NCBI GenBank assembly: GCA_009667805.1
Contig: CM019063.1
Coordinates: forward strand, 357,092,113-357,156,112
Source of the DNA: Leptobrachium leishanense
Taxonomy: Eukaryota; Chordata; Amphibia; Anura; Megophryidae
Length of the DNA: 64,000 nucleotides
Direction: 5' to 3'
Shown: positions 1 through 10,344 of the stretch, one piece after another
Position numbering within the stretch: the first letter of the stretch is position 1
Layout of the letters: every line of letters starts with the position of its first letter
Program-made: the position numbers and the translations under genes
The notes under the pieces: model-generated
Told to the model about the DNA's origin: nothing
The model's input: only the letters and a program-made list of their open reading frames with translations
The model's database searches: none

Positions 1-137
1 TTACAGCGCGTTCCTGCACTGTAAAACGCCCAGGTGTGAACAGGTCCCATAGGAAATAATGCGCTTTCCATGTCTCGGCGTTTTACAGCGTGCAGGAACG
101 CGCTGTAAAATGCTGAAGTGTGAACGGGGCCTTACTC
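1..137. mobile_element. MITE fragment with inverted repeat, cut by window edge
   Basis: The sequence at 1-30 reappears in reverse complement at about 78-109 (core ACAGCGCGTTCCTGCA), so the segment folds back on itself. It continues to about 137 in a form typical of the end of a small non-autonomous DNA transposon. The left end lies outside the window, so family and target duplication cannot be fixed. Confidence 0.45.
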
Positions 138-617
138 CTTCTCCCTCCATCTGCTCTCCCAACACCCTCTGTAACAGTGAGAAAGCGTGACAGTGATGAT
201 TGTGAATGCACAGGGTTAAGGGTACAGGGTGGGTAAAATTGGGGGGCAAGGTAGGGGGTCAAGACAGGTATGTATGTGTAATGCGTATTTGTGATGTGTG
301 ATGATTGATTTAACAGAGAAGACAGGTGACAAGACAAAACAAACTCCCTCCTGTACTGCTGACTGCACTCCACAACCAACATACTCACAAAATTCCTCCC
401 AATGCCCAGGGCCCTGTCTCTGACTTGCAAGCACTGATCACAGTCCAGACTATTACGCACACAGCTGCTATTTATTGGCAGGGAGCAGGTGTGGCCATCA
501 GCTTACAATGGAAATAACAGCCAGATCTGGCAGGCAACCTTGTGAGCACTCGGGTGAGTAATGTTAGCGCTTCGCACAGATACACTAACCGACGGAAGCT
601 TTGTAATACATTTGATA
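138..617. other. Unassigned intronic sequence
   Basis: No exon, transposon terminus or tandem repeat is visible here. By position it belongs to the ZAP70 intron that follows the exon at 5414-5552. I looked for the next ZAP70 exon (end of the C-terminal SH2 domain) on the minus strand and did not find it. Confidence 0.4.
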
Positions 618-625
618 GTTACCAA

Positions 626-3600
626 TAGGGATGAACCGAACACCCCCGTGTTCGGTTCGCATTCGAACAATTTCAAAAGTTCGAGTTCGAACGTGAACCG
701 AACTTGATGCAAGTCAATGGGACTCGAAAGTTTGGATTTTAGAGTGCCCTGCAAGAGGGTATATATGCAAGATATTTGCCATAAAAGGTGTATGGGGGTC
801 CAGGTAGTGCCCTGGGGGACAGGAAACAAGGAAAAAAAGTTTAAAAAAAAAAAAAAACGTTTTTAAAAGGAACCGTGAGTTTTCCATGAAATAAGGGTTA
901 AAAGTAAAAATGAAAAAATTCCTTCAAATATCGTGCCTAGGAGGGCCCCATAACCTGCCCGTGAAGTGGCGGATTTGTAGGATGTATAGAAACATTTAAA
1001 AAAAAAAAAAATGACGTTTCAAATGACGGTAAAAGGTTTTCCTTTAATCTATTCATAAACAACTGCTTGGGGCGGCAGTCTGTATTAAAAAAGGAGACAT
1101 TTTAGGACACGCACAACAAGTTTAGTGATTTTTTGGCTAAGTTATGGTGAAACTTTTCCAGGCTTTGGATGAAAGTAACAATAGGTGCTTTAAAATTGGG
1201 CCTTTAGTGTCGGCAACAGTGCCGTCACACCGTAACCCCTCTGTGGTATTGTGGAAGAGTGCAGGGTTGGACCCTGCAGTCCAATATTAAAATGATATGA
1301 ATCTGGTACAGGCGTCAGTGCAGCCAAATATTGTGCCTTTGGTGGCAGCAAGTGCCTTCACACCGTAACCCTTTTGTGGTATTGTGGAAGAGTGCAGTGG
1401 TGGAGGTTTTGTGAATGCAGAAGAGATCCGATCTATTCTGTTACGTCAGCATCAGAGGAATGATAGCTGCTGATCCAGGACTGATTCATTTTTATAAATG
1501 TCAGCCAGTCTACAGAGTCAGTGGACAGACGCACTCTTGTCTGTGACAAAACCTCCAGCGGCACTGAACGTCCTTTCAGAAAGCACGCTGGATGAAGGGC
1601 AACCTAGTAGCTGCATAGCATATTGGTTAAATTCTGGCCAGTGATCCAATCTCAACACCCAGTAAGCCAGTGGATCATCTGCTGGAAAGGTATCCAGGTC
1701 TGCCCTTGCCCCTAGGTAGTCCTGCACCATATGGTGAAGACGCTGGCAATGGGTGCCTACATTTGACGTCCCTGGCGTCGTGGACTAAAAAATTTAAAAA
1801 GGCATCAGTCAAGCAGCCCCGGCCTTCACTGCTCTTCCTCTGATCATCCGCAGCCTCAGAAGCACCTGTGTCATCACTTGGTAACCTACCAGTGCCTGGA
1901 AAGGTGTTACACAAGTGTCGCTTTAGAGCATACTCAAGTTGTTTCATCCTGTGCTCCCTCTGTGCGGGCAGGATGAGCTCTGCAACTTACCCTTGTATTG
2001 TGGATCAAGAAGGCTTGCCAACCAGTAATGATCCCTCTCCTTGATAGCACGAATCCTGGGGTCCTTTACCAGGCTTTGCAGGATAATGGAGCCCATGCAG
2101 TGTAGGTTGGAGGTGTCATTAGCTTCCGAGTCTTCCTGGTCAATGAGGATGACCCCATTGTGCACTTCCTCCTCCCAGCCACGTACTAGTCCTTGGGTTT
2201 CTGGGCACACAACACCCTCCCTTAAGGAATCCCCACCTTCAATGCCCCCACTACTTAAATATTCCTCCTCCTCATGTCTGATCTGAGGAGGACCCGCTGG
2301 AATGCTGTCTGCGGAAAGACTGGGGCCTTGAAAGCTAGGGAAGGCCTCCTCTTCCTCCCGCTGCTCTGCCTCTAGAGCCACATCTATAATTCCTCGCAGA
2401 GTGTGCTCCAGCAGGAACACTAATGGAATTGTGTCACTGATGCATGCACTGTCCCTGCTCACCATCCTCATTGCCTCCTCAAATGGTGACAGTACAGTGC
2501 ATGCATCCTTGATCATCAGCCACTGCGGGGGGGAACAAGTTGACCTGAACCTGTCCTTGTGCCATACTCACACAGGTACTCGTTGATGGCCCTCTGCTGC
2601 TTGTGCAGATGCTGCAGCATTGCTAATGTCGAGTTCCACCTGGTGGGCATGTCACAGTTCAGACGGTTTGTGGGAAGGTGGAATTCTCTTTGAATTTCTG
2701 CCAGGTGAACACTTGATGGGAATGACCGTCTGAAGTGGCTGCAGACTTTTCTGGCCTGGCTGAGAAGCTCTGCCAGCCATGGGTACATGGTTAGGAAACG
2801 CTGTACCACCAAATTTAGGACGTGTGCTAGTCATGGTACATGCGTCAACTTACCCTGGCGTAGGGTGGAGAGAAGGTTGCTGCCATCATCACAGACGACC
2901 ATTCCCAGCTGAAGCTGGCATGGTGTTAACCATCTCTGCACCTGCCCCTGCAGAGCTGACAGAATTTCTGGCCCGGTGTGGCTCCTGTCCCCTAAACAAA
3001 CCAGCTCAAGCACAGTATGGAATATTTTTGCTTGAGCCATTGCGTAGCCCCTGTCACGTGTCAGTTTAACTGCCACTTTGCCAGAAATGGAGGAGGAGGA
3101 AGAGGGAGTGGTGGTGGAGCAGACAGACCTCATACAAGCAGCTTTCTGGAGGCGTGGTGGATGAACAAACTCCACCATAGAGCCCTGTCTTGGATCCCTC
3201 CCAGCTGCAATCAGAGTTACCCAGTGTGCCGTGAAGGAAATGTAACGGCCCTGTCCATGCTTGCTGTACCACGTGTCTAAAGTCACATGCACCTTGATGC
3301 TGACTGCCTTTCCCAATGACTCCATAACATGGTCTTCCACGTGCTGATATAGTGCTGGAATGGCCTTCCGTAAAAAGTAATGGCGTTTTGGAACCTGCCA
3401 CTGTGGTACATCACATTCAGCAAATTCCTGGAAGGAAGCAGAGTCCACCAGCTGGAAAGGCAGCAGGCTGCAATGCGAGTAATTTTGCAGCATGTCACTG
3501 TCATTGTAGTCAAACAATTCAGCTGACTCCGTGTGTGATAGCGAGGCTACGGCAGGAGTAGCTGTGGACATGGAGGCTGCATTAGATGCTTTGGCAGCTG

Positions 3601-4497
3601 AGGTGGACTGTAAAGCACTACAAGCCTGGCTGGCAGAGGACTGGGAGGATGAGGATGGCCTGGTTAGCCAATCCACCAAATCCTCTGTATGTTGCTGCTG
3701 TTTAAGACGGCCAGCACCAGTTAGAAAGGACAAGCGTGCCCCTGCAGAGGATGCACCACGTCCACGACGACCAGAGGCACAGCCTCCCGACACAGAGGCT
3801 GCTTGCCCTCTTATCTGTGTCTGGGAGCGTCTGCCTGTCCTGTTTGGTCTTTCAGATATGGTGAGTGATATATAGATTAAATATATACAGAACTCTGATT
3901 CAACTCTGGTATAAAGATTAAAGATTTCCAGAACTCTGGTATAACTCAGTGAGACACCCTGATAGCTGGCAGCCAGTGACAAGACACAGATTACAATTCG
4001 CAGAAATCTGCTAGAAGTATGTGGGACCCCCTGATGGGTGGCAGTGAGAACAGATTAGAACAATTCCCAGATATTTTGTATAAATGACTGACCCAAAATG
4101 GCTGGTGGCAGTGAGAACACAAAGATTAGAAACTATTCCCAAATATTTTGTAGAAATGAGGCCCCCCCCCAATAGCTGCTGGCAGACTGGCAGTGAGAAC
4201 ACACACTAACAATCTCCTCTCAAAAAACACATGCTGGGGCTGCAAGGGACACCTTATATAGTGTGCTGCGGGACTTAGCTCTGTGAGCCCATGATTGAGC
4301 CGTGATTGGCATAGTCTTGCACCTGTCTTGCACCTAAACTGTGGTCAGGTGCAGGCTGTAGCCAATTACAAGCTTCAGGCCAGTGGAAAAGTGCATTGTG
4401 GTGCATTGTGGGCGAACACACGGAAATGTGTGTAGTTCGCGAACGTGCGATGTTCGAATCGAACTCCGAACACATTGAACCGAACAGCTCATCCCTA
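626..4497 (-). mobile_element. hAT transposon copy A (ZBED-type), internally deleted
   Basis: The element begins TAGGGATGAACCGAAC and ends with the inverted form CGAACAGCTCATCCCTA. It is flanked by a perfect 8-bp direct repeat, GTTACCAA, at 618-625 and 4498-4505; an 8-bp duplication is the hallmark of hAT transposition. The subterminal zones are rich in GTTCG/CGAAC motifs. The interior carries minus-strand transposase remnants closely similar to copy B at 16307-21300. Copy A lacks about 0.8 kb that encodes the BED zinc finger in copy B. It sits in the ZAP70 intron in the same orientation as the gene. Confidence 0.93.
1518..3870 (-). pseudogene. hAT transposase pseudogene (copy A)
   Basis: Minus-strand fragments in different frames form a broken hAT transposase. 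The N-terminal part (about 2831-3870) has low-complexity Ser/Ala runs and then the RNase H-like core, with LDTWYSKHGQGRYISFTAHW and a later VCDDGSNLLS stretch. The middle part (2516-2812) includes TRWNSTLAML, a signature of hAT transposases. The C-terminal part (1518-1730) carries the hAT dimerisation motif, with CPSSSVLSERTFSAAGG. Frameshifts at about 2830, 2516 and 1940 separate the blocks. The BED finger found in copy B is absent because of an internal deletion at about 3487. It cannot encode an active enzyme as it stands. Confidence 0.88.
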
Positions 4498-4516
4498 GTT
4501 ACCAAGCATTATAATT

Positions 4517-5147
4517 TACTTAACAAGGAAAAAGAGTGTCATCTGCGCTCGTTTCTATGTGTTCCATGTACAACAAAAATGAGGTTTTTGTTTGTTTCAA
4601 TGGCCATTGCAACATAAGCCCACTCGCCACTTCAAGGCACCTCTTTAGAGTGGGTACCTAACAATTGTAACCAAAAGGCCGCTCTACTGAGCAGCTCCAA
4701 GCCCCTCCAGCTGCTTTTCAGCGAAGGAGAGGCAAAGATGGTGGCTTTTATTTATACACGCACCAAACACTTCCCATTTGGGATCAAAAACAAAAACATG
4801 GAAAGAGGAACAGCTGCAGAACGTGCTTGTAACACCAGTCCGTCATTCTGCAGCTGTTCCTCTGTCCATGTTTTTGTTTTTGATCCCAAATGGGAAGTGT
4901 TTCGTGCGTGTATAAATAAAAGCCACCATCTTTGTCTCTCCTTCGCTGAAAAGCAGCTGGAGGGGCTTGGAGCTGCTCAGTAGAGCGGCCTTTTGGTTAC
5001 AATTGTTAGGTACCCACTCTAAAGAGGTGCCTTGAAGTGGCGAGTGGGCTTACGTTGCAATGGCCATTGAAACAAACAAAAACCTCATTTTTGTTGTACA
5101 TGGAACACATAGAAACGAGCGCAGATGACACTCTTTTTCCTTGTTAT
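4517..5147. repeat. Long foldback (inverted repeat) element, arms about 300 bp
   Basis: The sequence from TAACAAGGAAAAAGAGTGTC (about 4519) is repeated in reverse complement, ending at about 5147, with very few differences. The turn is at about 4830-4840, between two copies of GAGGAACAGCTGCAGAA and its complement. Almost all of the 630 bp therefore forms one hairpin. No transposase is present. It lies 12 bp from the target duplication of hAT copy A. The structure fits a foldback-type MITE; no clear target duplication was seen. Confidence 0.85.
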
Positions 5148-5413
5148 GTTTTATACATTGACTGGGCTGTTACTCCTGGCAGTTGCTGCCGCTCCGAAAA
5201 TAAGTGAGTATGGGCGCGACGCCATTTTTTCTGTATTTACATTATCATTTACTGCCCAGCAATATAATTTTGTTTTTGTGGTCTCATTTTAGTGCAAACA
5301 TTGTAATAGGGCCGTAAGAATATTATCATAGCACCATGATACCACAAGTTATAAATGTACATCTTACATTTACACATCTATGAGCTGAAAAATTACAGCA
5401 GTAGAACACTTAC
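5148..5413. other. Intron sequence between foldback and ZAP70 exon
   Basis: No transposon terminus is recognised. A short plus-strand frame (5146-5293) has a hydrophobic start, discussed as a weak observation only. The ZAP70 splice donor, GTAAGT on the minus strand, lies at 5408-5413. Confidence 0.4.
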
Positions 5414-5552
5414 TTGCCACAAGGTATCAAATCTGCTTCCTTCTGGTATTGAACACTTTCCAGATTTGTCCAGAACAATTTTATAATGATAGATAGTTTT
5501 CCCATACACAACTGAGAGAGCAAACATGCTGGCTTCTTTTCTTTCTCTGATC
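5414..5552 (-). CDS. ZAP70: ZAP70 exon: central part of C-terminal SH2 domain
   Basis: A 139-nt minus-strand exon. The acceptor AG is at 5554-5553 and the donor GTAAGT begins at 5413. The first base completes codon 188 (CT|G, Leu). The exon then encodes residues 189-234, beginning [19 protein letters not shown] and ending FDTLWQ. This is the phosphotyrosine-binding half of the C-terminal SH2 domain, and Arg190 in FLIR is the expected ligand-binding arginine. The YHY and IPEG...FDTLWQ segments are typical of the Syk/ZAP-70 family, and the match is much closer to ZAP-70 than to SYK. In T cells the tandem SH2 domains bind doubly phosphorylated ITAMs of CD3 and zeta chains. The exon is open and looks functional. 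Exons for the remainder of SH2, interdomain B and the kinase must lie left of the window. Confidence 0.95.
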
Positions 5553-5674
5553 CTACAAATGAAAACAGTGTCAATACTGAAGAAACAGGACAGCAATCCA
5601 TCTGAACAAAGTATTTATTAAAGAAATTCATTTTTGTTGCATAAAGAAAAAAGGATTGTCTTGAAATTTGTTAC

Positions 5675-5850
5675 AGGGTTATTCAGAGAGAAGTGAAAAC
5701 CAGGAGAATGACTGGAGAAGTGAAAATGCTAGGTCAAAATAGCCAAACCAGAAAAATTCTCCTATTTGTCTTACTTTCCAAATTGGCTATTTGGTCTAAA
5801 TTGTTCTGACAATTCTCCTGGTTTTCACCTCTCGCTGAATAACCCTGTGA
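5675..5850. mobile_element. Small palindromic MITE
   Basis: Terminal inverted repeats start CAGGGTTATTCA and run into GAAAACCAGGAGAAT on the left. The right side has ATTCTCCTGGTTTTCAC and ends TGAATAACCCTG. The arms also share the internal motif AATAGCCAA. At about 175 bp with no coding capacity, it fits a MITE; the superfamily is not determined. Confidence 0.7.
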
Positions 5851-7187
5851 GTTTTTTTGTTAAGAGACTAGTAATCACAGACAAACCTCAAATAAATCAA
5901 AGGCCTTTAGAGATATATATTTTTTTTTTTAAAAAATGTTAAATTCTCAGATTCCAATATTGCAAGTTTTAGATGGGTTTACTTGAAATTTTGAATGTGA
6001 TGGCTTATAGCAACAGCCTCTTTACTTTGTCCCGGAGCAGCATTAAACGTACGCATGCCGGTGTTGTGTCGGATCTGGTTCCTCGTCGAGATCTGTTCCA
6101 AGCAGCCTTTGTATGAGGGTTTTATACAAATTATGTACAGTTTTACAGTGCAAAAACAAAGTATGTTAATAAATACGGCATAACATTAAATAGGCTTAAA
6201 CAAAACGACCTTTTAAACTGGTATATATACAACAAACAAAAACCAGAAAAGGTCCTTATACCTAAATAATAAACCAAATAATTATTAAATATATTTTACA
6301 TTAACCATTTCTCAGTGTAAAATAAAAAAAAATTTCCATACAAAACATCTCGCAAGAAATACAATCCCCAAAAACAGGAGTGTCAAATGGGTGAGAAATG
6401 GCTGCTTGGAACAGCTCTCGACGAGAAACCAGATCCGACGCAACACCAGCACCCGCTTGCTACAACATGGCCAACCTCCTACAGTCAGCAGACGGAGGAT
6501 GCCAGCGACATCTGAGAGGCCAGTTATGCTCAGGGAGGACTGGAACAGGGACCTCTGGTTCCCAGCCTCCATCGGAGCACTCAAATGTCGGCCGCCTCTG
6601 AGTTGCTGTGTGGCGAGTGTCTGCTTCATAAAATGGGAGATCCCTGTATCGCCATGCAGGGGTGTCCCATGGGTTGATACTGATATTGCATTAGCTTGGC
6701 TTGAGAGCGGCCATTTTGTAACCTATTTTGTATTCAGATATTATTCTCTCTTTAAGATGTGTTTAAGATGTTGCGTTATTGAAAAACTCACAATTCTCAA
6801 AATCATATAACCATAACAAAAAAAGGCCACATAGTTGTGGGGTAGCCAGGGAGATAAGAATTGCACAGCTCGTTGCTCAGTTTACTGTAATTTTATCACA
6901 GATGACACCGGACAGTGCATGTTGATTTTAAATCATTTTCATCAACATTTATTTTTCTCCTCCTGATGGTTAATTAGTTCCGGTACCTGTACATGGACAG
7001 CCGGACACGAGGGGAGGGGGGATAATTGAAGATGAGACATGTATAAGATATATTTCTTTCTGTAATGCAAACACTCCGAATTTCTGTCGGCACCTGCGTG
7101 TGTAAACGTTTTTCCTGACCAAGACTGGCATCCGTCTGGTTTCCTCGCCGATTGCAGCTAATCTGTCGGGCCAGATTCTACTACATA
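5851..7187. other. Intronic sequence, mostly unassigned
   Basis: AT-rich sequence with one clear feature: an inverted repeat with arms at about 6056-6107 and 6401-6452 (listed separately). A 139-codon plus-strand frame at 6391-6810 shows no family resemblance and starts inside the inverted repeat, so I do not call it a gene. Confidence 0.4.
6056..6452. repeat. Inverted repeat, 52-bp arms
   Basis: The left arm (6056-6107, TGCCGGTGTTGTGTCGGATC onward) matches the reverse complement of 6401-6452 with about four mismatches. The 290-bp spacer is AT-rich. It may be the terminal repeats of a short DNA transposon, but no target duplication was confirmed. Confidence 0.65.
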
Positions 7188-7189
7188 AT

Positions 7190-7210
7190 CTGGGGGCTCG
7201 TAGTCCGGGA
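7190..7210 (+). other. Candidate retroviral primer binding site (tRNA-Pro-like), degraded
   Basis: TGGGGGCTCGTAGTCCGGGAT equals the 18-nt proline-tRNA primer binding site seen intact at 28698-28715, with two or three extra bases in the middle. It lies 5 bp downstream of CTACTACA, which could be the 3' end of an LTR. If real, it could mark the 5' end of the endogenous retrovirus whose pol lies at 12.8-21.4 kb, which is also on the plus strand. No LTR start was recognised. Confidence 0.4.
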
Positions 7211-7487
7211 TACATCGGCTGCATATCGACAGGCACCAACGGGCAGCAGTAGCTCTTGCTACAACCACCCATGTCCCAGGACGGAATGTCCTTTGCCGGT
7301 GAGCTGACAATCTGCTAGGCGTCATGCAGGAATTCCTGCTCTGTGGATCTCCACTCGTGGCATGGGGCTGTCCGTCCAGGAACGACTAGGATGCACTGGG
7401 TCATGGGAATCTTGTTACTTGCGCAAGCGTCTGAGTCAGGTAACCTGCCTTCCATAGAAGGCAGAGGAGAATTTTGATCACATTCTC

Positions 7488-7981
7488 TTAACCTCCCTGG
7501 CGGTATTCTCGAGTGTGTCTAGGATGTGTGTGGTGTGTTGCTCCAAGCAGGATGACAAGGGCAAGAAAATCTGAAAGGAGACAAGGTTCCAATGTCCTGA
7601 TTGTGAAGTTGGACTTTGTGCAGTCCCAGGTTTCAAGATATATCATACCAAGGATGTGTACTGAGGCAATATGCAGTCACTAATATTGTAACCATGTTTT
7701 CTGAAAGATTTCAGTGGTTTTGGTTTGATGATTTTATTGAATATTATTTATTTCCATTATTTTGGATAATTATTTGTGGGATAATAAATTATTATTTCGG
7801 GTTTCAAACTTTATCTGACTCAGTGTGTTTACAAGACTCTTGTTTGCACAGTTTTCAGTGAGTTATTCCTACAGATTACAGGCCTACTATATAAAACAAC
7901 ACATTTCCTTCCCAAAAAAATTGAAACGCTTTTTGACACAAAATTTGGAGAGAAAAAAAATCAGACCGCCAGGGAGGTTAA
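7488..7981. mobile_element. piggyBac-type MITE
   Basis: The left end TTAACCTCCCTGGCGGT is mirrored by ACCGCCAGGGAGGTTAA at the right end, with TTAA at both borders (7488-7491 and 7978-7981). TTAA duplication and C-rich terminal repeats are diagnostic for piggyBac-related elements. The 490-bp interior has no transposase. Confidence 0.9.
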
Positions 7982-8296
7982 ATTTGTTTTGGATCTGAAT
8001 CTGTTAGTCTGTATAGCCGGCTAATCTAGTAATCTGCGCAGTACTGTATAACCTGGCTGTAAAGTCAATCTGTCTGTATTGACCATGCTTATCCTGTATC
8101 TGTTGTCCGGTATTTGTGTATTTGTACCTGGCATTGTAGGTACTGTGTGGAGTGTGACCTGGCATTGTAGGTCCTGTGTGGAGGTGTGACCTGGCATTGT
8201 AGGTCCTGTGTGAAGCAGTGAGGTCAGTGGCTGGTGAGGCACTGGCTAGTATCAGAGCCAGATATACACAGGTTACATAGGTTCAGTGCTCCTCAA
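7982..8296. other. Sequence with short tandem motif, unassigned
   Basis: Contains about three imperfect copies of GTGACCTGGCATTGTAGGTC (8130-8215), but no gene or transposon terminus. It leads directly into the 27-bp minisatellite. Confidence 0.4.
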
Positions 8297-8593
8297 GATC
8301 AGGCTGCTCTTATTGCTCCCCGTGATCAGGCTGCTCTTATCGCTCCCCGTGATCAGGCTGCTCTTATCGCTCCCCGTGATCAGTCTGCTCTTATCGCTCC
8401 CCGTGATCAGGCTGCTCTTATCGCTCCCCGTGATCAGGCTGCTCTTATCGCTCCCCGTGATCAGGCTGCTCTTATCGCTCCCCGTGATCAGGCTGCTCTT
8501 ATCGCTCCCCGTGATCAGGCTGCTCTTATCGCTCCCCGTGATCAGGCTGCTCTTATTGCTCCCCGTGATCAGGCTGCTCTCAGTGCTCCCCAG
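8297..8593. repeat. 27-bp minisatellite, 11 units
   Basis: Eleven near-identical units of GATCAGGCTGCTCTTATCGC plus TCCCCGT. The unit length is divisible by three, so a plus-strand frame repeats DQAALIAPR eleven times. Two further frames, one on each strand, are also open. Units differ at only a few bases, suggesting recent expansion or ongoing homogenisation. No start context or family match supports a real protein. Confidence 0.95.
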
Positions 8594-10344
8594 GATCTGC
8601 ATCTTCCTCCAGGCAGCTGAGCATCACGCTGAGGCCACACCCTGAGCACAGCCCTGCCTCCATTGACTGCGAGAGACAGGACAGTCACTTGACGTCCTGC
8701 GTCAATGCATGGGAGGTCTGCCTCCCATGGAGGCATTTTTTGAATGGCTTGAACCAATGATGCTTTCCCATGGGTCCAAGCTATTCCATTGCTCTCTCAG
8801 TGCCTCTGAGGCACTGGGAGAGCAGTGTTCAGGAAGTGGGCAGTGCTCGGACGTTCGTTCATTGAACAGACACGCCACGCTGCACACTTCTTGGCAGCAT
8901 ACGTGATTGCATAGCGTAATGTTAGCAAATTGAGTAGGACAGGCTCAGGCTGGTAAATGAAGAAGAAAAAAAAAAAGCACGAGGCGCAGAGGACAGGCAG
9001 AGCCGACGGTGGGGGAACACGGAGCAGGTGAGTTTTTTATTTTAATCAATTCAGCAGCTGCCTCAATTCAGCGGCTCTGCCTCACCTGCCGCCCCTGACC
9101 GCACGTCCCTGGTGTGAAGTGTGAACTGTTGGGTGTTGTGCTAGACTGTCATCGTTTGATTGTATACATCATTGTTTAGGGAGCCTTAAGCTCCACAGTT
9201 GTAAAGTATAAAGGAACCCCACTCGAATATACAGTATATATGTTGCACAACTCTGAGTCCATCAAACTGTTCAGGAGTAAATATATATTAGTAGCTACAT
9301 GGCCATTCCTTGATTTATTCTCTGATATTCAAGATCTCATATTTGATTTAAAATGGTTTTGGTTAAACTGAGATGTCAGTATTGGGTTAATTATAATAAT
9401 TGGATACTGTTCGATGTGTGAGTGTGAGAGTGTGTGTGTGTCCAGGAGCACATGGTAATTATCTGCGTTTGCAAACTTTTTCACTGGATGTTTAAATTTA
9501 TGGTGCAATGCAAGCTCTGGCTGAGAATAGGATTTTTCTTCATTCAGCAACCCCCGCCACCTGTTAGCCCACACGGTCTCTGTGCAGAGGGGAGGGGGAG
9601 TGAGTTACTTTAGCTTGACTCTGATAAGAGAGCATTCTGTAAAATTAACCCTCTGCATTGCATGGAGTCAGTTTCCTGTTCTATTGTATATTAAATATGT
9701 AAGGTATAAGACATCTGTATGCAGAATTGTTATTCTTGAAGATAGAATGTATGTCTAGATTAATTGAGTTTTTTTTTAACATGGGCTAACGCCCTGCCTT
9801 TTTAGTAAAGTGTGGTTTTATACAAAAATGTGCCCTGGGAATACAGATATCCCTGTTTTTTGTAATACTGATGTCAGATCTGCAATAAATAGTTTCTTTA
9901 AGGAGAGGCTATAATTTATATCAGCTTTGCTCTGCATGACAGAGTAAGGTTTTTTTTTACTGAAAGACAGTCACTATTTTTGATGTTTGGTTTTTGTGCA
10001 GCACCACGGAGCCAGTTGGCGCTTTGTAGATGCTGAAAATTGTTTTTTATTCTGATGGTTACTAATTTTATTTGCAGTACCATAATATAAATAATGGGTT
10101 TGGCAGGCAAGTTAGCTTTAAAGTATCCTGTTTTCTGTTTTTTATTTGGTAAAAGGGAAACAAGATTTGGATCTTAGATGTAACTAAAAAGTTTAAATCG
10201 TGTACCTTCTTTTTAGCTGAAAGTGCCAGTGTTTGCAGGAATGTCAAAGACGACGGGTAAATTGAACTGTGTATTTCTATGCAATTTCTGATGAAACGGT
10301 TATCTGTTATAATAATATTTTGTATGATTTTTACTCTGTGGGTA
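8594..10344. other. Intronic sequence, no gene recognised
   Basis: A partly palindromic stretch at about 8700-8830 contains GCCTCCCATGGAGGC and GTGCCTCTGAGGCAC. The remainder is AT-rich with a short (TG)n tract at about 9430. No exon, LTR or transposon terminus was seen. Confidence 0.4.

Noticed and set aside
1..600. Next ZAP70 exon (end of C-terminal SH2)
   Set aside because: I searched the minus strand for the expected motif after FDTLWQ and found none; the exon is probably left of the window.
6391..6810. 139-codon frame as a possible gene
   Set aside because: It starts inside an inverted repeat, has no family resemblance and sits in a ZAP70 intron on the opposite strand.
8234..8620. 128-codon frame with DQAALIAPR repeats as a possible repetitive protein
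   Set aside because: The repeat unit is 27 bp, so open frames arise automatically; frames on both strands are equally open and nothing outside the array is coding-like.
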